NCBI GenBank assembly: GCA_016714685.1
Contig: JADKCH010000033.1
Span: forward strand, 124,001-188,000
DNA from: Candidatus Geothrix odensensis
Lineage (GTDB): Bacteria > Acidobacteriota > Holophagae > Holophagales > Holophagaceae
Length of the DNA: 64,000 nucleotides
Direction of reading: 5' to 3'
Part shown: in pieces, positions 19,158-26,787 of the stretch
How the letters are laid out: each line of letters starts with the position of its first letter
Numbering within the stretch: the stretch's first letter is position 1
The notes under the pieces: generated by a model
What the model was told of the DNA's origin: nothing
Seen by the model: only the letters and a program-made list of their open reading frames with translations
The model's database searches: none
Made by a program: the position numbers and the translations under genes

Positions 19158-20233
19158 CTTGGATGTCTTTCCATGAGAGCCACGAATCGCTGGAACGCGG
19201 GATGCGCATCGTGTGGCCCTGGGCTCGCCTCGGGATGGTGCTGCAGGGAGAAGATGGGCAGCCGGGTATGGCGCATGCCCTCCACCGTGCCGTCGCTGAG
19301 GTGGCGGTGAGTCACTTCAACATCCTTGGGCAGGCTGGCCTCGTCCACGGCGAAGCCGTGGTTCTGGGCGGTGATCTCGATGCGGCCGGTCATGAGGTCG
19401 TGCACCGGCTGGTTGGCGCCGCGGTGGCCGAACTTGAGCTTGAAGGTGCGGCCGCCGAAGGCCTGGCCCAGCAGCTGGTGGCCCAGGCAGATGCCGAAGA
19501 TGGGCAGCTGGCCGATGCAGGCCTCCACTTCCTTCTGCATGCCCGGCAGCGCGGCGGGGTCACCGGGGCCATTGCTGAGAAAGAGGCCGTGGAAGCGCCT
19601 GTCGGTCAGCTCCGTGGCAGGCGTGTCCCAGGGGAACACCTCCAGGTGGAGGCCCGCGCCCACCAGCTGATTCAGGATGCTGAGCTTGATGCCGCCATCG
19701 AGCACCGCCACGCGGAAGGCGCCGCCGGGGTTCAGCTCATAGCGGTCCCTGCAGCTCACGGCGCCGCAGAGGGCCTGGCCGGTCATGTCGGGCAGGGCCT
19801 TGGCCTTGGCCACGCCTGCGTCGAGACTGCCATCCACCTCGGTCCAGATGAGTGAGGGTTGGGAACCCTGGTCACGCAGGTGCTGGGTGAGGGCCCGGGT
19901 GTCGAGGTCGGACATCACGGGGATGTGGTGGCGCTTGAGCCAGGCCGGCAGGTCGCCCTCGCTGCGGTGATGATCCGGCGCGAAGCTGAGGCGGCGGCAG
20001 AGCAGGCCGGTGGCCCAGGGTCGCGTTCCTTCGTTCAGGTCGGCGTGGATGCCGTAGATGCCCTGCTCGGGGAAGGTCATGCAGACCATCTGCCCCGCGA
20101 AGCTGGGATCCGTGAGGATCTCCTGGTAGCCGGCCATGGCCGTGGTGAACACAGCCTCGCCTGCGCCGCCGAAACCCAACGGCGCCCGTCCCCGGAAGAT
20201 GGTGCCGTCCTTCAGGATCAGGTGCGCGCGCAT
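19154..20233 (-). CDS. carA: Carbamoyl-phosphate synthase small (glutaminase) subunit
   Basis: 359 residues, typical length. The C-terminal class I glutamine amidotransferase domain has the nucleophile Cys in GICLGHQLLG, and His/Glu in HHPEASPGP. The N-terminal CarA domain starts MRAHLILKDGT. It hydrolyses glutamine and channels ammonia to CarB. ATG at 20233 is chosen because GGAGG precedes it by 5 bases, although the frame is open to 20350. A terminator-like hairpin lies just upstream (see attenuator entry). The stop codon TGA overlaps the ATG of the inserted GxxExxY gene. Confidence 0.97.
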   Translation of the reverse strand: MRAHLILKDGTIFRGRAPLGFGGAGEAVFTTAMAGYQEILTDPSFAGQMVCMTFPEQGIYGIHADLNEGTRPWATGLLCRRLSFAPDHHRSEGDLPAWLKRHHIPVMSDLDTRALTQHLRDQGSQPSLIWTEVDGSLDAGVAKAKALPDMTGQALCGAVSCRDRYELNPGGAFRVAVLDGGIKLSILNQLVGAGLHLEVFPWDTPATELTDRRFHGLFLSNGPGDPAALPGMQKEVEACIGQLPIFGICLGHQLLGQAFGGRTFKLKFGHRGANQPVHDLMTGRIEITAQNHGFAVDEASLPKDVEVTHRHLSDGTVEGMRHTRLPIFSLQHHPEASPGPHDAHPAFQRFVALMERHPR

Positions 20234-20255
20234 GTGGCCTCCGCCCTTGCTTGGC

Positions 20256-20288
20256 AAAAACCCCGCGGAGGCCGGGCCGCCGCGGGGT
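20256..20288 (-). terminator. Intrinsic terminator in front of carA
   Basis: Stem ACCCCGCGG / CCGCGGGGT with an 11-base loop followed by TTTT on the minus strand. It lies inside the carA leader, not after a gene, and so is read as part of an attenuator. Confidence 0.7.
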
Positions 20289-20338
20289 CGTGAGAATGAC
20301 TCGGTCCATGCAGGACCAAGGTGAGTGTAGCGACCCCG
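20256..20338 (-). promoter_or_regulatory. Putative transcription attenuator in the carA leader
   Basis: On the minus strand a 9-bp GC stem (bases 88-80 pairing with 68-60 of the 202xx block, loop 11) is followed directly by a T run, forming an intrinsic terminator that ends 23 bases before the carA ATG. Upstream, CGGGGTCG at 20338-20331 can pair perfectly with CGACCCCG at 20290-20283, which contains part of the terminator's 5' arm. The two folds are therefore mutually exclusive. An extra 8-bp hairpin (20320-20300) sits between the antiterminator arms. Pyrimidine control is plausible; I do not see a clear PyrR site. Confidence 0.6.
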
Positions 20339-20527
20339 AAATGCGAGCATCAGCCTTTTTCTTCAAGGGGGATTCGGCCATACTGCTCCTTTGTTTCCGA
20401 CATCGCGCATGGACTTGGGCCCCGGTGGGCCGACGCGGCGGAATCGAGCAGCAACGAAGGGGATGCCCCTTGAATACAGGGTTTGCCCTATCTGCAGCCT
20501 CGGTGGTTTACGACACACTGAGGGGCT

Positions 20528-20980
20528 ATGTGGTCCGGTGACGACATCTACTTCATGAAGCTCGCCCTCGAGGAGGCCGAGAAGGCGGACAGCCTGGACG
20601 AAGTGCCGGTCGGCGCCGTCATCGTCTCCGAAGGCTGCCTGCTGGGCCGGGGCCACAACCACCCCGTGAGGCTGAACGACCCCACCGCCCACGCCGAGGT
20701 GCTGGCCCTGCGCAGCGCCGGCGCCTGGACCAAGAACTACCGCATGACCGGGGCCACGCTCTACGTGACGCTGGAGCCCTGCCTCATGTGCTTCGGCGCC
20801 CTCATCCACGCCCGGGTGGGCCGCGTGGTGTTCGGCGCCTCGGACCCCAAGGTGGGCGTCAGCCGCTGGCTGGAGACCCTGGACCAGGCCGCCCTGAACC
20901 ACCGCTTCACCCTGGAGGGAGGACTCCTCGAGCCGGAGTGCCGCGCCCAGATCCAAGCTTTCTTCAGGCGGCGCCGATAG
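20528..20980 (+). CDS. tadA: tRNA-specific adenosine deaminase
   Basis: 150 residues with the zinc-dependent deaminase signature: HAE at 55-57 (zinc ligand and proton-shuttle Glu) and PCLMC at 84-88 (two Cys ligands). The length and the FGASDPKVG segment match TadA, which converts A34 to inosine in tRNA-Arg(ACG). ATG at 20528 follows GAGGGG by about 4 bases. It is divergent from carA across a 294-base region that holds the carA attenuator and both promoters. The GGDEF gene starts one base after its stop. Confidence 0.92.
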   Translation: MWSGDDIYFMKLALEEAEKADSLDEVPVGAVIVSEGCLLGRGHNHPVRLNDPTAHAEVLALRSAGAWTKNYRMTGATLYVTLEPCLMCFGALIHARVGRVVFGASDPKVGVSRWLETLDQAALNHRFTLEGGLLEPECRAQIQAFFRRRR

Positions 20981-20981
20981 C

Positions 20982-22814
20982 GTGGCCATGTTGACCTTCC
21001 CATCCGCCGCCGCTCCGCCGGTGCTGCCCTCCCCGCTGCCCCTGGCCCTTCAGGCCTTCCTGGCGGGGATCCTGGTGGCGCTGGCGCTGCTCTCCATCCT
21101 CGCCTACCGCCCTCTGCGCGACCGCGTGCTCAGCGAGGCGGGCCTGTTCGGCCTGGTGGCCGCCGCCGCCTGGATGGCCTACAGCGGCCTCCTGACCGAC
21201 ATGCTCCCCCCTGCCCTGGCGGCCTGGGCCGAGCCGGCCTCCCTCATCCTGGCCGCCCTCAGCCTGGCCATCTGGGAGCGGGTGACCGCGGGCCTGCTGA
21301 CGAACTCCCCCAGGGCCCAGCGCCTCGCCCACCTCCGGCGCATCACCGCCCTCACCACCCTGATCATCGCCCTGGCGGCGCTCCTGCCATCGGCCAAGCT
21401 CCACCGCCTGGCCGAGATCATCCTTGGCCTGCTGGCACCCATGCTGGCCCTGCAGACCCTCGCAGCGGGACTGGGCGCGCGGCGGGAAGGGCTCCGAATC
21501 GCTGGCGCCCTCTTGGCGGCAACGCTGGCCCTGCTGGTCTGCTGCGCCGCCCTGTGGGCGCTGTCGGCCGGGTGGCTGAGTACCTCCCTGTGCCTGACCA
21601 TCCTCCAGCTCGCGCTGGTCGTGCTCGCCATGTCCCTGGGCTGGGCCATGCTCAGCCGCATGATGGAACTACGCAAGGACACCGAGATCGCCCAGGGCGC
21701 CCAGCTCGCCGTGGTGGCGAACCAGGCCCACACCCTGGAAGCCATGGTGGCCCAGCGCAACGCCGAGCTGTCGGCGCGGCTGCGGGAACTCAGCGAGGCG
21801 CGGCAGTCCTCCGAGTTGGCCAACCAGAGCCTCCAGCGGGCCCTGGACCAGTTGGAGCAGGTGGCCTCCACGGACCGCCTCACGGGCGCCTGGAACCGCC
21901 GCCGCTTCGAAGAGGCGGTGCTGCCGGAGATCGCCCTGGCCCACCGCCGCCGCGATCCCCTCTCCCTGCTGATGTTCGACCTGGATCACTTCAAGCGCGT
22001 CAACGACACCTACGGTCATGGCGCGGGCGACGCCGTGCTGGCCGGCACGGCCCAGACTGTGCGGATGCACCTGCGGGCTTCGGATTCCCTGGTGCGCTGG
22101 GGGGGCGAGGAATTCCTCGTGATGACGCCGGCCACCCGCCTCGAAGGGGCCATGGGCCTGGCGGAGAAGCTGCGGGCGGCCGTGGAGGCCGTCGACTTCC
22201 CGGACGTGGGCCACGTGACCATGAGCCTGGGGGTGTCTGAATACGCCATCGGGGAAGGGCTCGAGGAATGGATCGACCGGACCGACCAGGCGCTGTACCG
22301 CGCGAAGGCCGAAGGCCGGAACCGCGCCATCGCAGCCCCCGCTCGCGAGGGGGCCGAAGGAGAGCCCGCCGAGGAGCGCTCCCTGCTGGAGATCATATGG
22401 GAGGACACCTACGCGAGCGGCCATGCCCTGGTCGATTCCCAGCACCAGCGCCTCTTCCGCCTCGCCAGCACGCTCATGGCGACCCTCACGGAGCACCGCC
22501 CGGTGGCCGAGGTCTCGCTGCGCCTGGAGACCCTCCTCGCCCACACGGCCCAGCACTTCCACGACGAGGAGGCCCTCCTGCGCCAGGCCCGGTACCCCGA
22601 CCTGCCCGAACATGCCGGCATTCATGGCAGCCTCCTCGCCAAGGCCTGGAAGCTGCAGGCGGAGGTCAAGGCCGGCCAGCTGGACTTCGGCCGCCTGGTC
22701 ACCTTCCTCGCCCTGGATCTGGTGAAGGGGCACATCCTGACCGAGGACCGGACCTATTTCTCCCACCTCGTGGCAGCCACCGGGCCCGACAGCATGCCGC
22801 CAGCCGGGGCCTAG
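20982..22814 (+). CDS. Membrane diguanylate cyclase fused to a C-terminal bacteriohemerythrin
   Basis: About 610 residues. The N-terminal 225 residues hold seven or so hydrophobic helices, followed by a short coiled coil (about 235-290) and a GGDEF domain whose active-site loop reads RWGGEEF near 371-377. A hemerythrin domain occupies roughly 470-605, with ligand pattern DSQHQ, HFHDEE, HAGIHG and GHILTED. The fusion should link oxygen (or redox) binding at the di-iron site to cyclic di-GMP synthesis. Start is GTG 20982 or ATG 20988. It starts one base after tadA, so the two probably share a transcript. Confidence 0.88.
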   Translation: MAMLTFPSAAAPPVLPSPLPLALQAFLAGILVALALLSILAYRPLRDRVLSEAGLFGLVAAAAWMAYSGLLTDMLPPALAAWAEPASLILAALSLAIWERVTAGLLTNSPRAQRLAHLRRITALTTLIIALAALLPSAKLHRLAEIILGLLAPMLALQTLAAGLGARREGLRIAGALLAATLALLVCCAALWALSAGWLSTSLCLTILQLALVVLAMSLGWAMLSRMMELRKDTEIAQGAQLAVVANQAHTLEAMVAQRNAELSARLRELSEARQSSELANQSLQRALDQLEQVASTDRLTGAWNRRRFEEAVLPEIALAHRRRDPLSLLMFDLDHFKRVNDTYGHGAGDAVLAGTAQTVRMHLRASDSLVRWGGEEFLVMTPATRLEGAMGLAEKLRAAVEAVDFPDVGHVTMSLGVSEYAIGEGLEEWIDRTDQALYRAKAEGRNRAIAAPAREGAEGEPAEERSLLEIIWEDTYASGHALVDSQHQRLFRLASTLMATLTEHRPVAEVSLRLETLLAHTAQHFHDEEALLRQARYPDLPEHAGIHGSLLAKAWKLQAEVKAGQLDFGRLVTFLALDLVKGHILTEDRTYFSHLVAATGPDSMPPAGA

Positions 22815-22819
22815 AGCGC

Positions 22820-23887
22820 TTAGCGCTCGGCCAGCATCCGCACCGCGAAGGTGGCCAGCCAGTGCTCGCCTTCATAACTGCCCGAGGCCAGGTAGGGCAG
22901 CGAGGCCCGGGCATGGCGGTCGGCCAGCCTGAGCAGCCCCGCGGAGCGCACATCGCCCGCGCCCAGCGCCGCGGCGATCCGCCGAAGGGCCCTGGCCCTG
23001 CTGAGATTCAGGCCATCGAGATGCACGATCTTGGGATCGGTGCGATCCGAGACCACCGCCGGGACCAGCCCGCCGGGTAGGCCGGGCAGGAAGCCCTCCA
23101 GCCAGCGCCGGAAGCCGGCGGGCGGCAGCAGCCTCGACATGAGGGCCGCCTCTTCGAGGCAGGGGGACAGGAAGTCCTCCCCGCCCGGCTCCCAGGCCAG
23201 GGGCCCGCGCCTGTCCCGGCCGAACCAGTCCCTGGTGCGCTCACGGATCAGCGCCTCGAGGCGGACATCGCCGGCGGCCTGGGCGTAGTCCAGGGCCAGA
23301 TCCAGGCTGAAGGCCGTGTTCGGATGGACGCCGGTGCGGATGGGATAGGTCTGTTTCGGAAGGAAGGCCAGGAACCGCGCGGCCAGTTCGTCGGCCAGGG
23401 GTTGCAGCGCCTCCGCCCAGCGTCGGGCCGAGGGCTCGTCCCAGCTCCGCAGTTCCGCCGAGAGCTTCAGCAGCCAGGCCCAGCCGTAGGTGCGCTCGAA
23501 ACTGCGCCGGTTGGCCCCGCCCAGGTAGGCCACCTCCAGGGCGATGCGCCCGGGGCTCAGGTGCTCGTCGAGCAGAGTGCGGATCTCGGCGGCCCGGGCC
23601 ATGCCCGGGTGCTCCCGCAAGAGCTTCACGAGCATCCAGTGCCCGTGCACCGACGAGTGCCAGTCGAAGCAGCCGTAGAAGGCTGGGTGCAGGGCCTGCG
23701 GGGACTTCACCTCCCCGGCCCCGTTCATCACATGATCCAGCTTGTTGGGGTATTCCTGCCGCACGCACCGCAGCGCCAGCGCCGCGAAGCGGTCCGCGGC
23801 GGCATCGGTCAGGACGAGATCCACCTCCTGGGCCTGGGCCGTGGTGAGTACCGTGCATCCGAGGAAGACCCGCCCCATCCAGCCCAT
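22820..23887 (-). CDS. DUF2891 family protein
   Basis: 355 residues with an N-terminal signal peptide-like stretch (MGWMGRVFLGCTVLTTAQA). The body matches the DUF2891 pattern, including HPAFYGCFDWHSSVHGHW near residue 68 and HPNTAFSLDLALDYA. It is likely exported and all-alpha; no enzymatic function is established for the family. ATG at 23887 is preceded by GGAG with a suitable gap. The frame continues upstream across the antisense strand of tRNA-Ser, so that extension is not coding. It converges on the GGDEF-hemerythrin gene with only 5 bases between. Confidence 0.85.
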   Translation of the reverse strand: MGWMGRVFLGCTVLTTAQAQEVDLVLTDAAADRFAALALRCVRQEYPNKLDHVMNGAGEVKSPQALHPAFYGCFDWHSSVHGHWMLVKLLREHPGMARAAEIRTLLDEHLSPGRIALEVAYLGGANRRSFERTYGWAWLLKLSAELRSWDEPSARRWAEALQPLADELAARFLAFLPKQTYPIRTGVHPNTAFSLDLALDYAQAAGDVRLEALIRERTRDWFGRDRRGPLAWEPGGEDFLSPCLEEAALMSRLLPPAGFRRWLEGFLPGLPGGLVPAVVSDRTDPKIVHLDGLNLSRARALRRIAAALGAGDVRSAGLLRLADRHARASLPYLASGSYEGEHWLATFAVRMLAER

Positions 23888-23940
23888 CGCAGCCTCCGAA
23901 GGCTGGATTCTACCGGGCGCTTTGCTAGAATGGTCGTTCC

Positions 23941-24030
23941 GGAGAGATGGCCGAGTGGTTGATGGCACCGCACTCGAAATGCGGAGACGGGGAAACCTGT
24001 TCGGGGGTTCGAATCCCTCTCTCTCCGCCA
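23941..24030 (+). tRNA. tRNA-Ser(CGA)
   Basis: 90 bases with a complete cloverleaf: 7-bp acceptor GGAGAGA/TCTCTCC, anticodon loop CTCGAAA giving anticodon CGA, a long variable arm typical of Ser tRNAs, T-loop TTCGAAT, discriminator G and encoded CCA. A hairpin that includes the CCA follows immediately. Confidence 0.97.
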
Positions 24031-24060
24031 AAACGGGCCCCGGATGGGGCCCGTTTTGGC
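24027..24060 (+). terminator. Hairpin overlapping the 3' end of tRNA-Ser(CGA)
   Basis: A 14-bp perfect stem (24027-24040 with 24047-24060, 6-base loop) begins at the discriminator base, so the encoded CCA is part of the stem. T-rich bases lie in the descending arm. It probably ends transcription; forming it would compete with tRNA folding. Confidence 0.6.
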
Positions 24061-24180
24061 GGAGAAAGTAGGGCGGGATTCGAAATCACTGAATCGCTGG
24101 CAGGTAGCCGTGAAGGGGCGTGCCAACGATTCGTGCGGCCGGAGGGGACGCTGCGCAGCGGTGGCACCGGAGGGAATCCC
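24059..24180. repeat. tRNA-Ser-linked structured repeat, copy A
   Basis: After the tRNA hairpin comes an inverted tRNA-3'-end-like stretch, then GATTCGAAATCACTGAATC (24077-24095), a hairpin (24092-24102 with 24121-24131), GATTCGTGCGGCC (24128-24140) and a tail ending GGGAATCC near 24179. The same ordered blocks follow tRNA-Ser(GGA) at 28685-28821 with a different but still base-paired hairpin. There is no gene in this gap. Confidence 0.65.
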
Positions 24181-24260
24181 GACCAGGCTTCCTTTTGCAT
24201 TGCTGCCGGGAGGCCACCTGGACGCAGATCTTCGAGAAATGGGACTGCTGGCCCCCAAAC

Positions 24261-26366
24261 CTACCCCAGCGCCCGGTCCACGGCGCGGGTCAGGGCCTGC
24301 AGGCTGAAGGGTTTCTGGATGAACCCGGCGGGGCGAAGGCCATGCAAGGTCTCGATGGCCTCTCCTTCGCTGTAGCCACTGGCCAGGATCACCTTCACTT
24401 CAGTGTCGCGATACTTCATCTGCAGGAAGGCCTCCCGGCCGTCCATGCGGGGCATGGTCAGGTCCATGAAGACCAGGGCGAACTCGCCCTTCTGGAAGCG
24501 CTCCAGGGCCTCCAGCCCATCCCGGGCGGCCACGACCTGGAAGCCGAGGTGCTGGAGCATGCTGCCGAAGCTGAAGCGCAGGTCGGCCTCGTCATCCACC
24601 AGGAGCACCTTGCCATGGAAGCGGTCCTTGTGGGCTCCGGTCTCGATTCCGCTCGGATCGGCGAGCTTGGCGCGGCTGGCCCGGAAGTGGATCTGGAAGA
24701 CGCTGCCGAGGCCTGGGTCGGACTGGATCTCGAGGCCCGCCCGGTGGCCCCGGACGATGCCTAGCATGGCCGAGAGGCCGAGGCCCCGGCCCGAGCCCTT
24801 GGTGCTGAAGAAAGGATCGAAGATGCGGGCCTGGACTTCGGGCGCCATGCCGCAGCCCGTATCCAGGACCCGCAGGGTGACGTACTGGCCGGGTTCCAGG
24901 CCCTGGCCGCGCAGGTCCGACTCGAGCTCCCGTTCGCCGAGGTCGCTCAGGTTCGTCGAGATCCGGATGACGCCTTCGGTCTCGCCGATGGCCTCGGAGG
25001 CGTTGGTGACCAGGTTCATCACCACCTGCTGCAGCTGGGCCGCATCGGCCTCGATGGCGGGAAGACCCGGCGCCAGGTCATAGTCCAGCCGGACCCGCTT
25101 CGAGATGGACACCGTCAGCAGGTGCGTGATCTCGGCCACCAGGCGGTTGAGGTCCACCGGCTCCACCACGAAGCTCCCCTTGCCGGAGTAGGCCAGCATC
25201 TGGCGCGTGAGCGCGGCGGCCTTGCGGATGGTGTCCTCCATCTTCTCGAGGTAGGGCCCCGAGGCGCCGCCGGGCGTCAGCTTCATCTGGGCCAGGTTCA
25301 GGTTGCCGAGCATGGCGCTCAGCAGGTTGTTGAAGTCGTGGGCGATGCCCCCGGCCAGCACGCCGAGGCTCTCCAGCTTCTGCGTCTGGCGCAGGGATTC
25401 CTCGCCCCGCCGCCGCTCGGAAACGTCCGTGAACATCACCAGCCACTGGTCGCCGATGATGGCCGCCTGGATCTCCAGGTGCGCGGTCCGGCCGTCCTTG
25501 CACACCACGGGGTACTCGGTGGGCGGCACCGGCGTGCCGGTGGCCGCCGCCTTGGCCGTGGCCTCGGCCCAGTGCGTGGCGGCCCCGTTCCGCAGGTGGG
25601 GGTTGGGGTAGGCCTTCTCCCACCAGGCTTCGAGGTTGGGCAGGTCCCCGAGCGTGTAGCCGAGCACCTGCTCGAACCGCTGGTTCACGAAGCTGATCCC
25701 CCCTTGCGCGCTCGCCACGCAGATGGGGATCGGGGCGTTCGCCACCAGGGACCGGAACCGGGCCTCGCTCTCCCGCTGGGCCGCCAGGGAAGCCCCGAGG
25801 CGCTCCCGCTCCCGGTGGTACTCCTTCAGGACCACCCAGAGAATGATCACGCACACCGCGCTGGACAGCGTGAACCCCGTGACCATGTCGATGAACCGGC
25901 CCTCGGGGTGCGGGAAGGGCCAGACCAGGCCCGGGCGCAGCCGCTCGACCCACAGGAGGGCAAGGCCGTTGGCCAGGTAGAGGCTGAGCATGAACCAGCG
26001 CGTGCGGCCCTGGAAGAAGATCACCAGGTACATGGCGGCCGTGATCAGGAACATGCCGATGCTGCCCTGCGAACCCCCGTTGCCGAACCAGATGAGGTCC
26101 AGGTTCGCCAGATGGAGGAAGAAGAGGAGCTTCATGCCGTAGTGCCCGCGGTAGGTCGCCCCGAAGAGGCCCAGGCAGAGCATCCCGAAGGTGAGCACGG
26201 ACAGGTTCACGAACCCGGGCAGGCTCTGGGGGAAGTTCAGGGGGACCACCACCAGGATCGACAGGAGGCCGCCGACGAGGGTGAGCCCCCGGAAGAGGCG
26301 CTGCTCGATGGTCGCCCCCGCCTCCAGGCGCAGCCACCGCGACAGGCGCTCAAGCAGATGCTTCAT
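24261..26366 (-). CDS. Hybrid sensor histidine kinase with C-terminal receiver
   Basis: 701 residues. Six or seven membrane helices (about 20-200) form an integral sensor, followed by a PAS domain (about 225-345), the histidine box IAHDFNNLLSA, and an ATPase domain with NASEAIG, DTGCGM and GRGLGLSAM. A complete receiver is at the C-terminus (about 585-701), with LLVDDE, phospho-acceptor Asp in FMDLTMPRMDG and Lys in FIQKPFS. It is an inner-membrane phosphorelay protein without a linked output regulator. ATG at 26366 is chosen because the membrane segment starts soon after; the frame is open much further upstream. Confidence 0.9.
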   Translation of the reverse strand: MKHLLERLSRWLRLEAGATIEQRLFRGLTLVGGLLSILVVVPLNFPQSLPGFVNLSVLTFGMLCLGLFGATYRGHYGMKLLFFLHLANLDLIWFGNGGSQGSIGMFLITAAMYLVIFFQGRTRWFMLSLYLANGLALLWVERLRPGLVWPFPHPEGRFIDMVTGFTLSSAVCVIILWVVLKEYHRERERLGASLAAQRESEARFRSLVANAPIPICVASAQGGISFVNQRFEQVLGYTLGDLPNLEAWWEKAYPNPHLRNGAATHWAEATAKAAATGTPVPPTEYPVVCKDGRTAHLEIQAAIIGDQWLVMFTDVSERRRGEESLRQTQKLESLGVLAGGIAHDFNNLLSAMLGNLNLAQMKLTPGGASGPYLEKMEDTIRKAAALTRQMLAYSGKGSFVVEPVDLNRLVAEITHLLTVSISKRVRLDYDLAPGLPAIEADAAQLQQVVMNLVTNASEAIGETEGVIRISTNLSDLGERELESDLRGQGLEPGQYVTLRVLDTGCGMAPEVQARIFDPFFSTKGSGRGLGLSAMLGIVRGHRAGLEIQSDPGLGSVFQIHFRASRAKLADPSGIETGAHKDRFHGKVLLVDDEADLRFSFGSMLQHLGFQVVAARDGLEALERFQKGEFALVFMDLTMPRMDGREAFLQMKYRDTEVKVILASGYSEGEAIETLHGLRPAGFIQKPFSLQALTRAVDRALG

Positions 26367-26787
26367 CCCAGCCCCTGCGCCGCAGGGCCTCTTCCCGCCC
26401 TTGTCTGGGCAGCTACCACGGATGGCGGTTCTTGAATGCGCCCGCCGGGTTGGAATGCGCTGGGCCGCTTCGCCTGCGGCATGACCTTCCAGGGCCACAC
26501 CCCCAGACCAGATGGTGGCAAGAGCGAGCGACCATCCCCCGCAAGGAATCGCCAACAGGCTGGAAGGGAGCGTCGCACGGGAACCCCGGGCTGGGACGGT
26601 GATTTCGAGAACGGCAAGGCGGCGTGATGGACCTCGGTTGATCTGGGCTATCGGCTGAGATTCATGAAGGTTAATCCACCTGATTACCCTCGCATCGTGA
26701 TGCGCGTCACGCCTGCCTCCGTGCCCCCCCGGTACCCTGGATCCCTGGCCCTGACCAACCGTGGGCCGAAGACCTTTGGGAGGCCCT
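26367..26787. other. 420-base divergent intergenic region
   Basis: This lies between the hybrid kinase and pepD. The first 270 bases are GC-rich and featureless. Bases 26630-26710 are more AT-rich and contain small imperfect hairpins (GGTTAATC...GATTACC and GCATCGTGATGC), a likely promoter zone for pepD. I see no gene or known riboswitch. Confidence 0.5.

Noticed and set aside
20234..20350. Extended carA reading frame from 20350
   Set aside because: It would translate through the terminator hairpin; ATG 20233 has a GGAGG site and the normal CarA N-terminus.
23888..24031. N-terminal extension of the DUF2891 gene across the tRNA-Ser(CGA) antisense strand
   Set aside because: The extension is the reverse complement of a functional tRNA gene; a start with a ribosome-binding site is present at 23887.
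26367..26787. Riboswitch in the pepD upstream region
   Set aside because: Small hairpins exist, but no known aptamer core or terminator/antiterminator pairing was found.
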